From Streptomyces atroolivaceus (lineage in GTDB: Bacteria > Actinomycetota > Actinomycetes > Streptomycetales > Streptomycetaceae), in NCBI RefSeq assembly GCF_000717025.1, contig NZ_JNXG01000002.1:62001-126000 (forward strand): 64,000 nucleotides of DNA, given 5' to 3'. Within the stretch, counting starts at the first letter, position 1. The number at the start of each line of letters is the position of its first letter. Of the stretch, positions 39,083 to 48,422 are shown in pieces. A program made the position numbers and the translations under genes. The notes beneath the pieces were generated by a model. The model saw only the letters and a program-made list of their open reading frames with translations, was not told the DNA's origin and ran no database searches.

Positions 39083-40600
39083 ATGCCTACGTCCCGAACC
39101 CGTCGCTCTCCGCTGCCGGTCATCGCCGTCGCCGCCGCACTGCTGCTCCCGCTCGCCGCGTGCTCCTCGTCGAGCGGTACCGGAGCCTCCGGCGACGCGC
39201 AGCGGCTCCGGGTCGTCATGGCGTTCCCGCCCGCGCAGGCCATGTCCCCGTACGGGGACGACGCGGTCACCCTCAGTCGCCTCGCCGTGATCGAGGGCCT
39301 CACCACCCTGGACAGGAACGGTGCGGCCAAGCCCGCGCTCGCCGCTTCCTGGAAGCAGGAGAACTCCACCACCTGGACGTTCACGCTCCGCGACGCGGTC
39401 TTCCAGGACGGCGGGAAGGTCGACGCCGATGCCGTCGTCCGGTCACTCACCGCCGCGAGCAAGGCGTCCCCGCTGCCCAGGGTCCTGTCCGACACGACCC
39501 TGGAGGCAACCGCCACGGGTGAGGACACCGTACGGATCGTCACCGGGGAAGCGGATCCGCTTCTCCCTCAACGGCTCGCCAACCCGTCCCTCACGATCCT
39601 GTCCGCCGGCGCCTACAAGAACGGCAAGGCCGACCCCGCCGGGCACGCCACAGGACCGTTCACCCTGACCGACGTCAAGGGAGCGGTCGCCGCCACCCTC
39701 CAGCGGAACGCCGATTACTGGGGTGACAAGGCGAAGGCCCCTGGGGTCGACGTCACCTTCGCCGCGGACGGCACCGCCCGCGCCAACGCCCTGCGGACGA
39801 AGGCCGTCGACGTCGCCGAGTACGTACCGATCTCGCAGGCGTCCCTCCTCGGCGACTCGTACGTCCACGAGTTCCCGTCCGCCCGGACCAACGGCCTCTC
39901 GCTCAACACCCGGCGCGGTGTCTTCGCCGACCCGGCCGTGCGCGCCGCCGCCCGCGAGGCCATCGACTCGAAGGCCCTGGTCGACGGGGTGTACGAAGGA
40001 CGGGCCGACACCGCACGAGGGCTCCTCGGCCCCGGCATCCCCTGGGCCGCGGAGAAGCGCACCGCGCCCACCGGCCGGACCCAGGCGGCAAGCCGCGAGG
40101 ACGTGGCGAAGACGAAGGAGATCGTCCTCGCCACCTACACCAACAGGCCCGAGCTGCCCGAGGTCGCGACGCTCGTCCAGCAGCAGCTCGAGAAGCGCGG
40201 CTTCACCGTCAAGCAGGTCGTCCGCGACTACGCGCAGATGGAGGCCGACGCGCTCGCCGGGAAGTACGACGCGTTCATCCAGGCGCGCAACACCCTGCTG
40301 GACACCGCCGACCCCCTCTCCTACCTCGCCTCCGACTTCACCTGCGACGGCAGCTTCAACATCTCCCAGCTGTGCGACAAGCGTGTCGACGCCGCGGTGA
40401 ACAAGGCCGGCGCGGCGGTCGGCACCGACGCCCGCCACCGCGCCGAGATGACCGCCGAGGCCGCCGTCCTCGGCGCCGACGCCCTCGTGCCGCTCGTCCA
40501 CGAGCGCTTCGTCCAGGGCTACGACGACACGCGCGTCGAAGGCGTCGCCCTCGACCCGATGGAACGCACCCTCATCACCGCCGACACCCGCGTCGGGTGA
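39083..40600 (+). CDS. ABC transporter substrate-binding lipoprotein, NikA/CntA/DppA type
   Basis: 505 residues, SBP_bac_5 family. The signal ends in lipobox L-A-A-C (Cys27). M-A-F-P-P-A-Q-A-M-S-P-Y-G and W-T-F-T-L-R-D-A-V-F-Q-D-G are typical N-terminal and lobe motifs; relatives bind peptides, nickel chelates or opine metallophores. A late pair C-D-G-S-F-N-I-S-Q-L-C-D may form a disulfide. It is the first gene of an operon with the fused permease (4-base gap) and an MFS gene. A Zur-like box overlaps its leaderless promoter, so metal control is likely. Confidence 0.85.
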   Translation: MPTSRTRRSPLPVIAVAAALLLPLAACSSSSGTGASGDAQRLRVVMAFPPAQAMSPYGDDAVTLSRLAVIEGLTTLDRNGAAKPALAASWKQENSTTWTFTLRDAVFQDGGKVDADAVVRSLTAASKASPLPRVLSDTTLEATATGEDTVRIVTGEADPLLPQRLANPSLTILSAGAYKNGKADPAGHATGPFTLTDVKGAVAATLQRNADYWGDKAKAPGVDVTFAADGTARANALRTKAVDVAEYVPISQASLLGDSYVHEFPSARTNGLSLNTRRGVFADPAVRAAAREAIDSKALVDGVYEGRADTARGLLGPGIPWAAEKRTAPTGRTQAASREDVAKTKEIVLATYTNRPELPEVATLVQQQLEKRGFTVKQVVRDYAQMEADALAGKYDAFIQARNTLLDTADPLSYLASDFTCDGSFNISQLCDKRVDAAVNKAGAAVGTDARHRAEMTAEAAVLGADALVPLVHERFVQGYDDTRVEGVALDPMERTLITADTRVG

Positions 40601-40604
40601 CCGC

Positions 40605-42317
40605 GTGAATTACCTGGCCGGACGGCTCGGCGCGCTCCTGGCCGTCGTCGCCGTCATCGGCCTGCTGCCCTGGCTGACCCGCACCGATCCGGCGCTGACC
40701 ATCCTGCACGCCCGCTACGCGGACCGCCCTCCCACACCGGCCGTGCTCGACGCGATCCGCACCGAGACCGGACTCGACGGCGGCCCGCTGCACGTCCTCG
40801 GCGCCTGGGCCTCCGGGCTGCCGCGCGGTGACCTGGGGGAGTCCTGGGTCTCCGGACAGCCGGTCGGCCCCGACGTCACGTCCGCGCTGGGTGTCTCCCT
40901 CACCCTCATGGGGGCCTCGCTCGCCGTCGCCGTCCTCCTGGCACTCGCCCTCGTCGCAGGAACGCTCCGCCGGGGCGCACGGCGCCGGCTCGTCACCACC
41001 CGGGCGGGCGTCGGCGCCGCCGTGCTGGCCGCACTGCCGGAATTCCTTCTCGCCGCGGTCCTGGCCACCGTCCTCGCCGTCCAGCTGGGCTGGTTCCCCG
41101 CCCTCGGCTGGGGCGGGCCGGACCAGCTCGTCCTGCCCGCCCTCGCCATGGGCGTCCCGGCAGGCGCGCTGCTCGGGCGGCTGCTGGACGACGCGCTGCC
41201 CGCCGCGTTCGCCGAGCCCTGGGCGCGCGCCGCCACCGCCCACGGGATGCCCGCCCGCCGGATCGCGGCCCACGCCCTGCGCCGCGCCCTGCCCGCGCTG
41301 CTGCCCCAGCTCGGCCTCGTCGTCGTCGGCCTCACCGGCGGCGCGGTCGCCGTCGAGACGCTCTACGCCATACCCGGCCTCGGCGGCACGGCCCTGGCCG
41401 CCGCCCTGGCCCAGGACCTGCCCGTCCTCCAGGGCTGCGTACTACTCCTGCTCCTCCTGGGCGTCGCCGCCGGACTCGCGTCCCGGCTCGGCTCCAGGGC
41501 CCTGCTCGGCCCCGCACGGACCGACGGAGCCCTCCCCCCGCTCGTGGCGCCGCCGCTCCCCGCACGCCGCACCGTGGCTGTCGGAGCGGTGGTCCTGGGG
41601 GCCCTCCTCGTCGCCGTCGCTGTCGCGGGCCTGCTGCGCGACCCCCTCTACGCCGATGCCGCCGCCCGCCTCGCCCCACCCTCCGCGGCTCACCCGCTCG
41701 GCACCGACTCCCTGGGCCGTGACGTCCTCGCCCGCCTCGGCCACGGCGCGGCCAGGACGGTGCTCACCGCGGTCGCCGTCGGAGCCGCCACGCTGCTCCT
41801 GGGACTGCTCGCCGGCGCCGTCCGCGCCGGGGCCCTCACGGAGACGGCCAACGCGCTGCCCGCGGTGCTGGCCGGCCTCGTCGTCGCGGGGATCGCCGGC
41901 CCCGGCCCCTGGGGTGCGGCCGCCGCCGTCGCGGCCGTCGCCTGGGCCCCGCTCGCCGCCCACACCTCGGCGCTGTACGCACAGGAGCGCGCCGCCTCGC
42001 ACGTCACCGTGGCCCTCGCCCTCGGCGCCGGGCCGTGGCACCGGCTGCGCCGCCACATCCTGCCCGGCGTCGTGCCACCCGTCGTACGCCACGCCGTCCT
42101 GCGGATCCCGGCCGTCGCCCTGGCGCTCGCGTCCCTCGGCTTCCTCGGCCTCGGAACACCGGCCCCGGCGCCCGAGTGGGGCCGCATGCTCTCGGAGAAC
42201 ATGCCCTACGCCGAACGCGCCCCCTGGGCCGTCCTCGCCCCCGCCGCCGCCCTCGCCGCCCTCGGCGCGCTCGCGGTGCTGACCTCGGCGGCCGTACGCG
42301 GCAAGCGGCGCGCGTGA
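40605..42317 (+). CDS. Fused DppB-DppC-type ABC permease
   Basis: 570 residues carrying two complete BPD_transp_1 permease halves in one chain. The first half (about 1-285, N-Y-L-A-G-R-L-G-A-L-L-A) has its EAA loop at E-P-W-A-R-A-A-T-A-H-G-M-P. The second half (about 305-570) has Y-A-D-A-A-A-R-L, the DppC-type P-L-G-T-D-S-L-G-R-D-V-L and a second EAA loop E-R-A-A-S-H-V-T-V-A-L-A-L-G-A-G. In NikBC/DppBC these are separate proteins; fusion fixes a 1:1 ratio. No ATPase gene is adjacent, so it must borrow one. GTG start; its stop overlaps the MFS start (GTGA). Confidence 0.87.
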   Translation: MNYLAGRLGALLAVVAVIGLLPWLTRTDPALTILHARYADRPPTPAVLDAIRTETGLDGGPLHVLGAWASGLPRGDLGESWVSGQPVGPDVTSALGVSLTLMGASLAVAVLLALALVAGTLRRGARRRLVTTRAGVGAAVLAALPEFLLAAVLATVLAVQLGWFPALGWGGPDQLVLPALAMGVPAGALLGRLLDDALPAAFAEPWARAATAHGMPARRIAAHALRRALPALLPQLGLVVVGLTGGAVAVETLYAIPGLGGTALAAALAQDLPVLQGCVLLLLLLGVAAGLASRLGSRALLGPARTDGALPPLVAPPLPARRTVAVGAVVLGALLVAVAVAGLLRDPLYADAAARLAPPSAAHPLGTDSLGRDVLARLGHGAARTVLTAVAVGAATLLLGLLAGAVRAGALTETANALPAVLAGLVVAGIAGPGPWGAAAAVAAVAWAPLAAHTSALYAQERAASHVTVALALGAGPWHRLRRHILPGVVPPVVRHAVLRIPAVALALASLGFLGLGTPAPAPEWGRMLSENMPYAERAPWAVLAPAAALAALGALAVLTSAAVRGKRRA

Positions 42318-43570
42318 CGACGTCCACGGCGCGCACCCGCACCGGTGTCACCCCGGCGCTCAAGCCCTATCTCCGGCTCCTGACCGCCACCCAGTTCGCC
42401 TTCAACACCGGCTTCTACGCGGTCCTGCCCTACCTCGCCGCCCACCTCGGTGACGGACTCGGCATGGCAGGGTGGCTCGTCGGACTCGTGCTCGGGCTGC
42501 GCACCTTCAGCCAGCAGGGCCTCTTCGTCGTCGGAGGCGCCCTCACCGACCGCTACGGCCCGCGGCCGGTCGTCCTCACCGGCTGCGTCCTGCGCATCGC
42601 CGGATTCTGCTGGCTCGCGCAGGCGGGTACCACCGCCACCGTCATCGGCGCCGTCCTCCTCATCGGCTTCGCTGCCGCGCTCTTCTCACCCGCCGTCGAA
42701 TCCGAGACCGCCAGGGCCGCGGTCACGTACGAGACCGAGACCGGGACACCGCGCGCCCAGGTGCTGGCCGTCTTCTCCGCCGCCGGCCAGGCCGGGGCGT
42801 TCCTCGGCCCCCTGCTGGGCAGTCTGCTGCTGCTCCTGGGAGGCGGATTCCGGACGGCGTGCCTGGCCGGGGCCGTCGTCTTCGTCGGCGTACTCGCCGG
42901 ACACGCCCGTCTGATGCCCCGCCGGCCGCGCCGCGTCCCCGTCCCCGGAGCGGGCGTCGTCCTTCCCCGCGAGGTCTTCGCCAACCGGCCCTTCCTGGTG
43001 CTCTGCCTCGTCTACAGCAGCTACCTCGTCTCGTACAACCAGCTCTATCTCGCCCTGCCGATGGAGGTGGAGCGGGCCACCGGATCCCAAGGCGCACTCG
43101 GCGGACTGTTCGCGCTCTCCTCCCTGCTCGTCGTCGTCGCCCAGCTCCCCCTGACCCGCTGGTCCGCCCGCCGCATCGCGCCCCGGGCCGCCCTCCCGGC
43201 GGGGCTCGTCGTCGTCGCCGCCGGATTCGCCGCGGTACCCCTCGCGCCGGACGGGCCCGCCGGGCTGCTCCCCGCAGCCGTGCTCGTGGTCCTGCTCACG
43301 CTCGGCCAGATGCTGCTGGTCCCCGCCGCGCGTGGTCTCGTACCCGACCTGGTCGACGACCACCGGCTCGGACTCGCCACCGGCGCCCTGTCCTCCGTGT
43401 CCGGTGCCGCCGTCCTGGTGGGGAGCGCCGCCACCGGGACGCTCCTCGGCGCGCCCGGCCCCGTCCTGTGGGCGGTGCTCGCCGCCGTCCCTCTGGCGGG
43501 CGCCGCACTCGCCCTGACCCTGTCCGGAAAAGGGCGCACGCCGGTGGCCGGTACCACCGTCACCGATTAG
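42314..43570 (+). CDS. MFS exporter, MdtH/CntE-like
   Basis: 418 residues, twelve membrane segments. Motif A appears as G-G-A-L-T-D-R-Y-G-P-R-P-V and a drug-antiporter-like L-F-S-P-A-V-E-S-E segment follows, similar to MdtH. In the staphylopine (Cnt) system the metal-regulated operon likewise combines a nickel-type binding protein, two permeases and an MFS exporter. By analogy this gene may export a metallophore. It is coupled to the permease by a 4-base GTGA overlap, so the three genes form one transcript. Confidence 0.85.
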   Translation: MTTSTARTRTGVTPALKPYLRLLTATQFAFNTGFYAVLPYLAAHLGDGLGMAGWLVGLVLGLRTFSQQGLFVVGGALTDRYGPRPVVLTGCVLRIAGFCWLAQAGTTATVIGAVLLIGFAAALFSPAVESETARAAVTYETETGTPRAQVLAVFSAAGQAGAFLGPLLGSLLLLLGGGFRTACLAGAVVFVGVLAGHARLMPRRPRRVPVPGAGVVLPREVFANRPFLVLCLVYSSYLVSYNQLYLALPMEVERATGSQGALGGLFALSSLLVVVAQLPLTRWSARRIAPRAALPAGLVVVAAGFAAVPLAPDGPAGLLPAAVLVVLLTLGQMLLVPAARGLVPDLVDDHRLGLATGALSSVSGAAVLVGSAATGTLLGAPGPVLWAVLAAVPLAGAALALTLSGKGRTPVAGTTVTD

Positions 43571-43630
43571 TTGTGACACGTTTTCCACAGGGGGCGCTGG
43601 GCACAGGTGCGGGCCCACTACCCTTGAGGG

Positions 43631-45028
<1,398 letters not shown>

Positions 45029-45061
45029 GCGGACCTTCGCACCATGCGTGAGCAGCGCAAA

Positions 45062-45089
45062 TGTGCCGCCCGGCCGTCCGGGCGGCACA
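45062..45089 (+). terminator. Hairpin between cysS and rlmB
   Basis: Perfect 12-base arms TGTGCCGCCCGG (45062-45073) and CCGGGCGGCACA (45078-45089), 4-base loop, followed by CTTTCACTT. It suggests rlmB is expressed by partial read-through or its own promoter. Confidence 0.75.
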
Positions 45090-45134
45090 CTTTCACTTGA
45101 CGACGTCTTTCTGAAGCAACGAAACAGGTAGGTC

Positions 45135-46091
45135 ATGGCCGGGAACAGCCAGCGCAGGAACCGCCGCACGTCCAACAAGAAGGGCATGCAGGTCGGCAGC
45201 GGCGGTAACCGACGCCGTGGTCTCGAAGGCAAGGGACCGACGCCGCCCGCCTCCGCCCGCAAGGGACACAAGAAGAACAGGGTGGCGAGCGCCCAGGCCA
45301 AGCAGGCCGCCGCGCGCCGCCCCGCCCCCCGCCGAGGTGGCGCCAAGGGCACGTCGGAGATGGTGGTCGGCCGCAACCCGGTCTTCGAGGCGCTGCGTGA
45401 CGGCGTGCCCGCCACCACCCTCTACGTCCAGCAGTACATCGACAACGACGAGCGGGTCCGCGAGGCGCTCCAGCTCGCCGGCGAGCGCGGCAACATCCAC
45501 CTCATGGAGGCGCCGCGCCCCGAGCTCGACCGGATGACGAACGGCCTGAACCACCAGGGCCTCGTCCTCCAGGTCCCGCCGTACGAGTACGCGCACCCGG
45601 AGGACCTCACCGCCGCCGCGTACGACAACAACGAGGACCCGCTGATCGTCGCCCTCGACGGCGTCACCGACCCCCGCAACCTCGGCGCGATCGTCCGCTC
45701 CGTCTCCGCCTTCGGCGGCCACGGAGTCGTCGTCCCCGAACGCCGGGCGGCCGGCATGACGGCCGGGGCCTGGAAGTCCTCGGCCGGCACCGCGGCCCGT
45801 ACGCCGGTCTCGCGTGTCACGAACCTGACCCGCGCCCTGGAGGGCTACCAGAAGGCGGGCCTGACCGTGGTCGGCCTCGCCGCGGACGGCGAACACACGG
45901 TCGAGGACCTGGAGGCCCTTGCGGGCCCCGTCGTCATCGTCATCGGCAGCGAGGGCAAGGGCCTGGGCCGCCTCGTCGGCGAGACCTGCGACTACCGGGT
46001 CCGGATCTCCATGCCGGGTGGCGCCGAATCGCTGAACGCCGGTGTCGCCGCGGGCATCGTCCTCTACGAGGTGGCGCGCCGCAGGGCGTGA
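45135..46091 (+). CDS. rlmB: 23S rRNA 2'-O-methyltransferase, RlmB/TrmH (SPOUT) type
   Basis: 318 residues. A basic N-terminal tail (1-70, NSQRRNRRTSNKKG) precedes an RNA-binding domain (V-V-G-R-N-P-V-F-E-A-L) and a SPOUT domain with the three TrmH motifs D-P-R-N-L-G-A-I-V-R, V-I-V-I-G-S-E-G-K-G-L and S-L-N-A-G-V-A-A-G-I-V-L-Y-E. It methylates rRNA (G2251 in E. coli RlmB) with SAM held in the trefoil knot; the exact target here is inferred. A related actinobacterial branch gives thiostrepton resistance, but this is the housekeeping copy by position. Confidence 0.92.
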   Translation: MAGNSQRRNRRTSNKKGMQVGSGGNRRRGLEGKGPTPPASARKGHKKNRVASAQAKQAAARRPAPRRGGAKGTSEMVVGRNPVFEALRDGVPATTLYVQQYIDNDERVREALQLAGERGNIHLMEAPRPELDRMTNGLNHQGLVLQVPPYEYAHPEDLTAAAYDNNEDPLIVALDGVTDPRNLGAIVRSVSAFGGHGVVVPERRAAGMTAGAWKSSAGTAARTPVSRVTNLTRALEGYQKAGLTVVGLAADGEHTVEDLEALAGPVVIVIGSEGKGLGRLVGETCDYRVRISMPGGAESLNAGVAAGIVLYEVARRRA

Positions 46092-46125
46092 GGAGTGACG
46101 ACGCGGCAGCCGGGCCTGGCCGCCC

Positions 46126-46776
46126 TCAAGCAGTCAGGCCCGCCAGCCGCGCCCTCAGCAGTACCGCGATCGTGAAGCCGTCCGTGATCCGCCCGTCGCC
46201 CACCATCGCCTCGGCCTCCTCGAACGGCACGGTCACGCACATACGGATCGCCTCGCCGGTCTCCAGGGGCCCGGTCCCGGCGACCCGCGCCGCGAAGAGC
46301 GACACACGGTCGGCCGTCGTGCCCGAATCAGGGTGCAGCTCACCGAGCGGGACGATCTCCAGCGCCTGAGCGCCGATCTCCTCCTCCAGCTCCTTGGCCG
46401 CGTTCTCCTCGGCGGACAGCCCCGGCGTACCGAAGCCGCGCGGCACCTCCCAGTGCCAGGAACGCGTCGCATGGCGGAAGTGCTCGATCAGCACCACCCG
46501 GCCGTCCAGCAGCGGGAGCACCGCGCAGCCCGGAGCCGGCGTGGCGCTGACCGACCGGATGTACGAGCCGGTGGACCCGTCCGGAAAGCGCACCGGATCG
46601 CGTAGCAGCGTGATGTAGCGGTCGCTGTACATCACCCCGCCGGCCTCGGCGACCGCTTCCGGATCGCTGAGGATCTCGATGCCCCCGGCCTGGTTGACGA
46701 ACAGGTCAGGGCGCTCCACGCGCAGCCGCTCGTAGTACTCGGTACTCATCTGGTGTGTTTTCCCGGGCTCCGCCAT
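46126..46776 (-). CDS. NUDIX hydrolase, ADP-ribose pyrophosphatase-like
   Basis: 216 residues. The Nudix box reads G-T-P-G-L-S-A-E-E-N-A-A-K-E-L-E-E-E-I-G, with Lys instead of the usual Arg in the R-E-U-x-E-E part; the catalytic glutamates remain. V-V-L-I-E-H-F-R-H-A-T is characteristic of the ADP-ribose pyrophosphatase group. The ATG follows the stop codon of the upstream 493-aa gene by 2 bases, so the two are translationally coupled; MST at 46749 is an alternative start. Confidence 0.87.
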   Translation of the reverse strand: MAEPGKTHQMSTEYYERLRVERPDLFVNQAGGIEILSDPEAVAEAGGVMYSDRYITLLRDPVRFPDGSTGSYIRSVSATPAPGCAVLPLLDGRVVLIEHFRHATRSWHWEVPRGFGTPGLSAEENAAKELEEEIGAQALEIVPLGELHPDSGTTADRVSLFAARVAGTGPLETGEAIRMCVTVPFEEAEAMVGDGRITDGFTIAVLLRARLAGLTA

Positions 46777-46778
46777 GT

Positions 46779-48260
46779 TCAGACATTCGGCGACTGCTGG
46801 TCGGCCTGGCCTCGCCGCGGGCTCGACCCCGTCTCCGCGACGCGGCCCCCGTACGACTTGAGGATCTCCTCCCAGTCCTTCCTGACGTTGCGCAGCTGGA
46901 GCGACGGCAACGTCAGCGAATGCCCGAGGCCACTGCGCGCACCGCGGCCCTCCCGGTCGAAGAACTCCAGGCGCACGCTCAGCGCACCCGCGAGGGCCGT
47001 GGCCATCTGGAGCGAGCCCGCCAGCAGGGACACCTCCTCACCGGCCGTCACCTGCAGGGCGATCCCCGCGGACTCGAGGACCAGCGCCACCTTCATCTCG
47101 CGCTGGAAACCCCGCTGCGTACCGCTGGTCCTGCGCGCGGCCCGCAGCATCCCCCGGTGCAGCTTGGCGACGTCACCCGTGCCGGCCCGGAACTCCTCCG
47201 GTGTGGGCATCCGCCCGTCCCTGAAGCTGCCCCGCACGAACGAGTCCAGCGCGTTCACATAGCTGTTCCACTCCTCGGTGGTACGCAGGCGTGTGATGTC
47301 GGACAGCGACAGCGAGCCGTAGGAGCGGGGGCCGTCGACCGCCCGGTGCAGCGCGTCGGCGAACACGTCACGCAGCAGCAGGCCGATCTGCTCCGGGTCG
47401 TCGGGGCGACTGCGGACGTCGTCACGCAGCTCCTGAAGCGTGGACCTCGGCGGGGAGCCCGGAGGCGTAAGGGCGGTGACCCCGCTCGCCTTGGGTACCC
47501 CCAGGTTGTACAGAAGGTCGATGAGCTGCTTGGTGGCCACGACGTGCTCGCCCTCCCTCAGCAACCCCTCGTGCACCTCCGTGCCCGGCCGGGTGAGGAA
47601 CTCCTTGTACACGGCCTCCCGGGTGATGGTCGCGTAGAGGTCCTGCTGCGTCGCCCACCGGGCGATGTCGGTGAGGACGCCCTCCTTCATGGCCCGTGCC
47701 TGGGCGAGGGAGATGTTCAGGTGCGTCCTCAGCGGAGCCTCACGAAGCCGCATTAGGGTTGTCAGCCTGCTGGAGAAGAACTGGTTGATGCTCTCGGTGG
47801 CCTCACGGTTCGCCTCGTCGTCCCAGTCGAAGCGGACCAGGGCCGGTTCGGCCTCGTCGGCGAGCAGACGCTGCCACGCGCGGTGCACCTGTGCGTCGTT
47901 CGTCCAGGCGAACTCGGCTGCGGGATCACGCTCGGAGTAGAGGAACGGGACGAGGGCTCTTCCGTTCAACAGCTCTACGAAGGCCTGACGTTCGGACGCG
48001 TCGGCAGAGGGAAGGTAGTTGGCCGAAACCGCTTGGTTGTTGATGAAGTACGCCCGGTTGACCACCAGGGTCCCGCTGTTCACCAGCGCTCGGCGCAGCT
48101 CGGCGGCGGAGGCGTCCACGTCGTCCGGCGAACGCCCTGACGGGGCGTTCGCACGCTGACGTGCGGCAGCGAGATCGCTGGGAAGCCACTGGTTGTCCAA
48201 CGCCTGGGCCATGACCGGATAGCGGGAGAGGTCCTTGAAAATGAGCTGTTGTCCCGCCAC
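46779..48260 (-). CDS. Uncharacterised 493-residue protein
   Basis: A large soluble, mainly helical protein that I do not recognise. GTG 48260 is chosen as start with AGGGGG about 11 bases upstream; a TTG 8 codons earlier is possible. Conserved-looking blocks: R-A-Y-F-I-N-N-Q-A-V-S, R-A-L-V-P-F-L-Y-S-E-R-D-P, L-I-D-L-L-Y-N-L-G-V-P-K. A weakly hydrophobic stretch S-L-L-A-G-S-L-Q-M-A-T-A-L-A-G lies at about 430. No enzyme motif or signal peptide. It ends in a polar tail and is coupled to the NUDIX gene. Possibly an accessory (defence or nucleotide-signalling) gene; this is speculation. Confidence 0.75.
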   Translation of the reverse strand: MAGQQLIFKDLSRYPVMAQALDNQWLPSDLAAARQRANAPSGRSPDDVDASAAELRRALVNSGTLVVNRAYFINNQAVSANYLPSADASERQAFVELLNGRALVPFLYSERDPAAEFAWTNDAQVHRAWQRLLADEAEPALVRFDWDDEANREATESINQFFSSRLTTLMRLREAPLRTHLNISLAQARAMKEGVLTDIARWATQQDLYATITREAVYKEFLTRPGTEVHEGLLREGEHVVATKQLIDLLYNLGVPKASGVTALTPPGSPPRSTLQELRDDVRSRPDDPEQIGLLLRDVFADALHRAVDGPRSYGSLSLSDITRLRTTEEWNSYVNALDSFVRGSFRDGRMPTPEEFRAGTGDVAKLHRGMLRAARRTSGTQRGFQREMKVALVLESAGIALQVTAGEEVSLLAGSLQMATALAGALSVRLEFFDREGRGARSGLGHSLTLPSLQLRNVRKDWEEILKSYGGRVAETGSSPRRGQADQQSPNV

Positions 48261-48422
48261 TGTGTCCCATCCCCCTGCGCTCAATGTCCGCGAAAGCTGT
48301 GGTGGTTGACGTACGGCAGGCGCACAGGAGTTCCCACCCGCCGCAGGTTGGCCGGATCTTGACGGGTCTCGGACACTCTGGGCGCGTCAAGGCAGTGTCC
48401 TAATCACACATCACTCGGTTAG

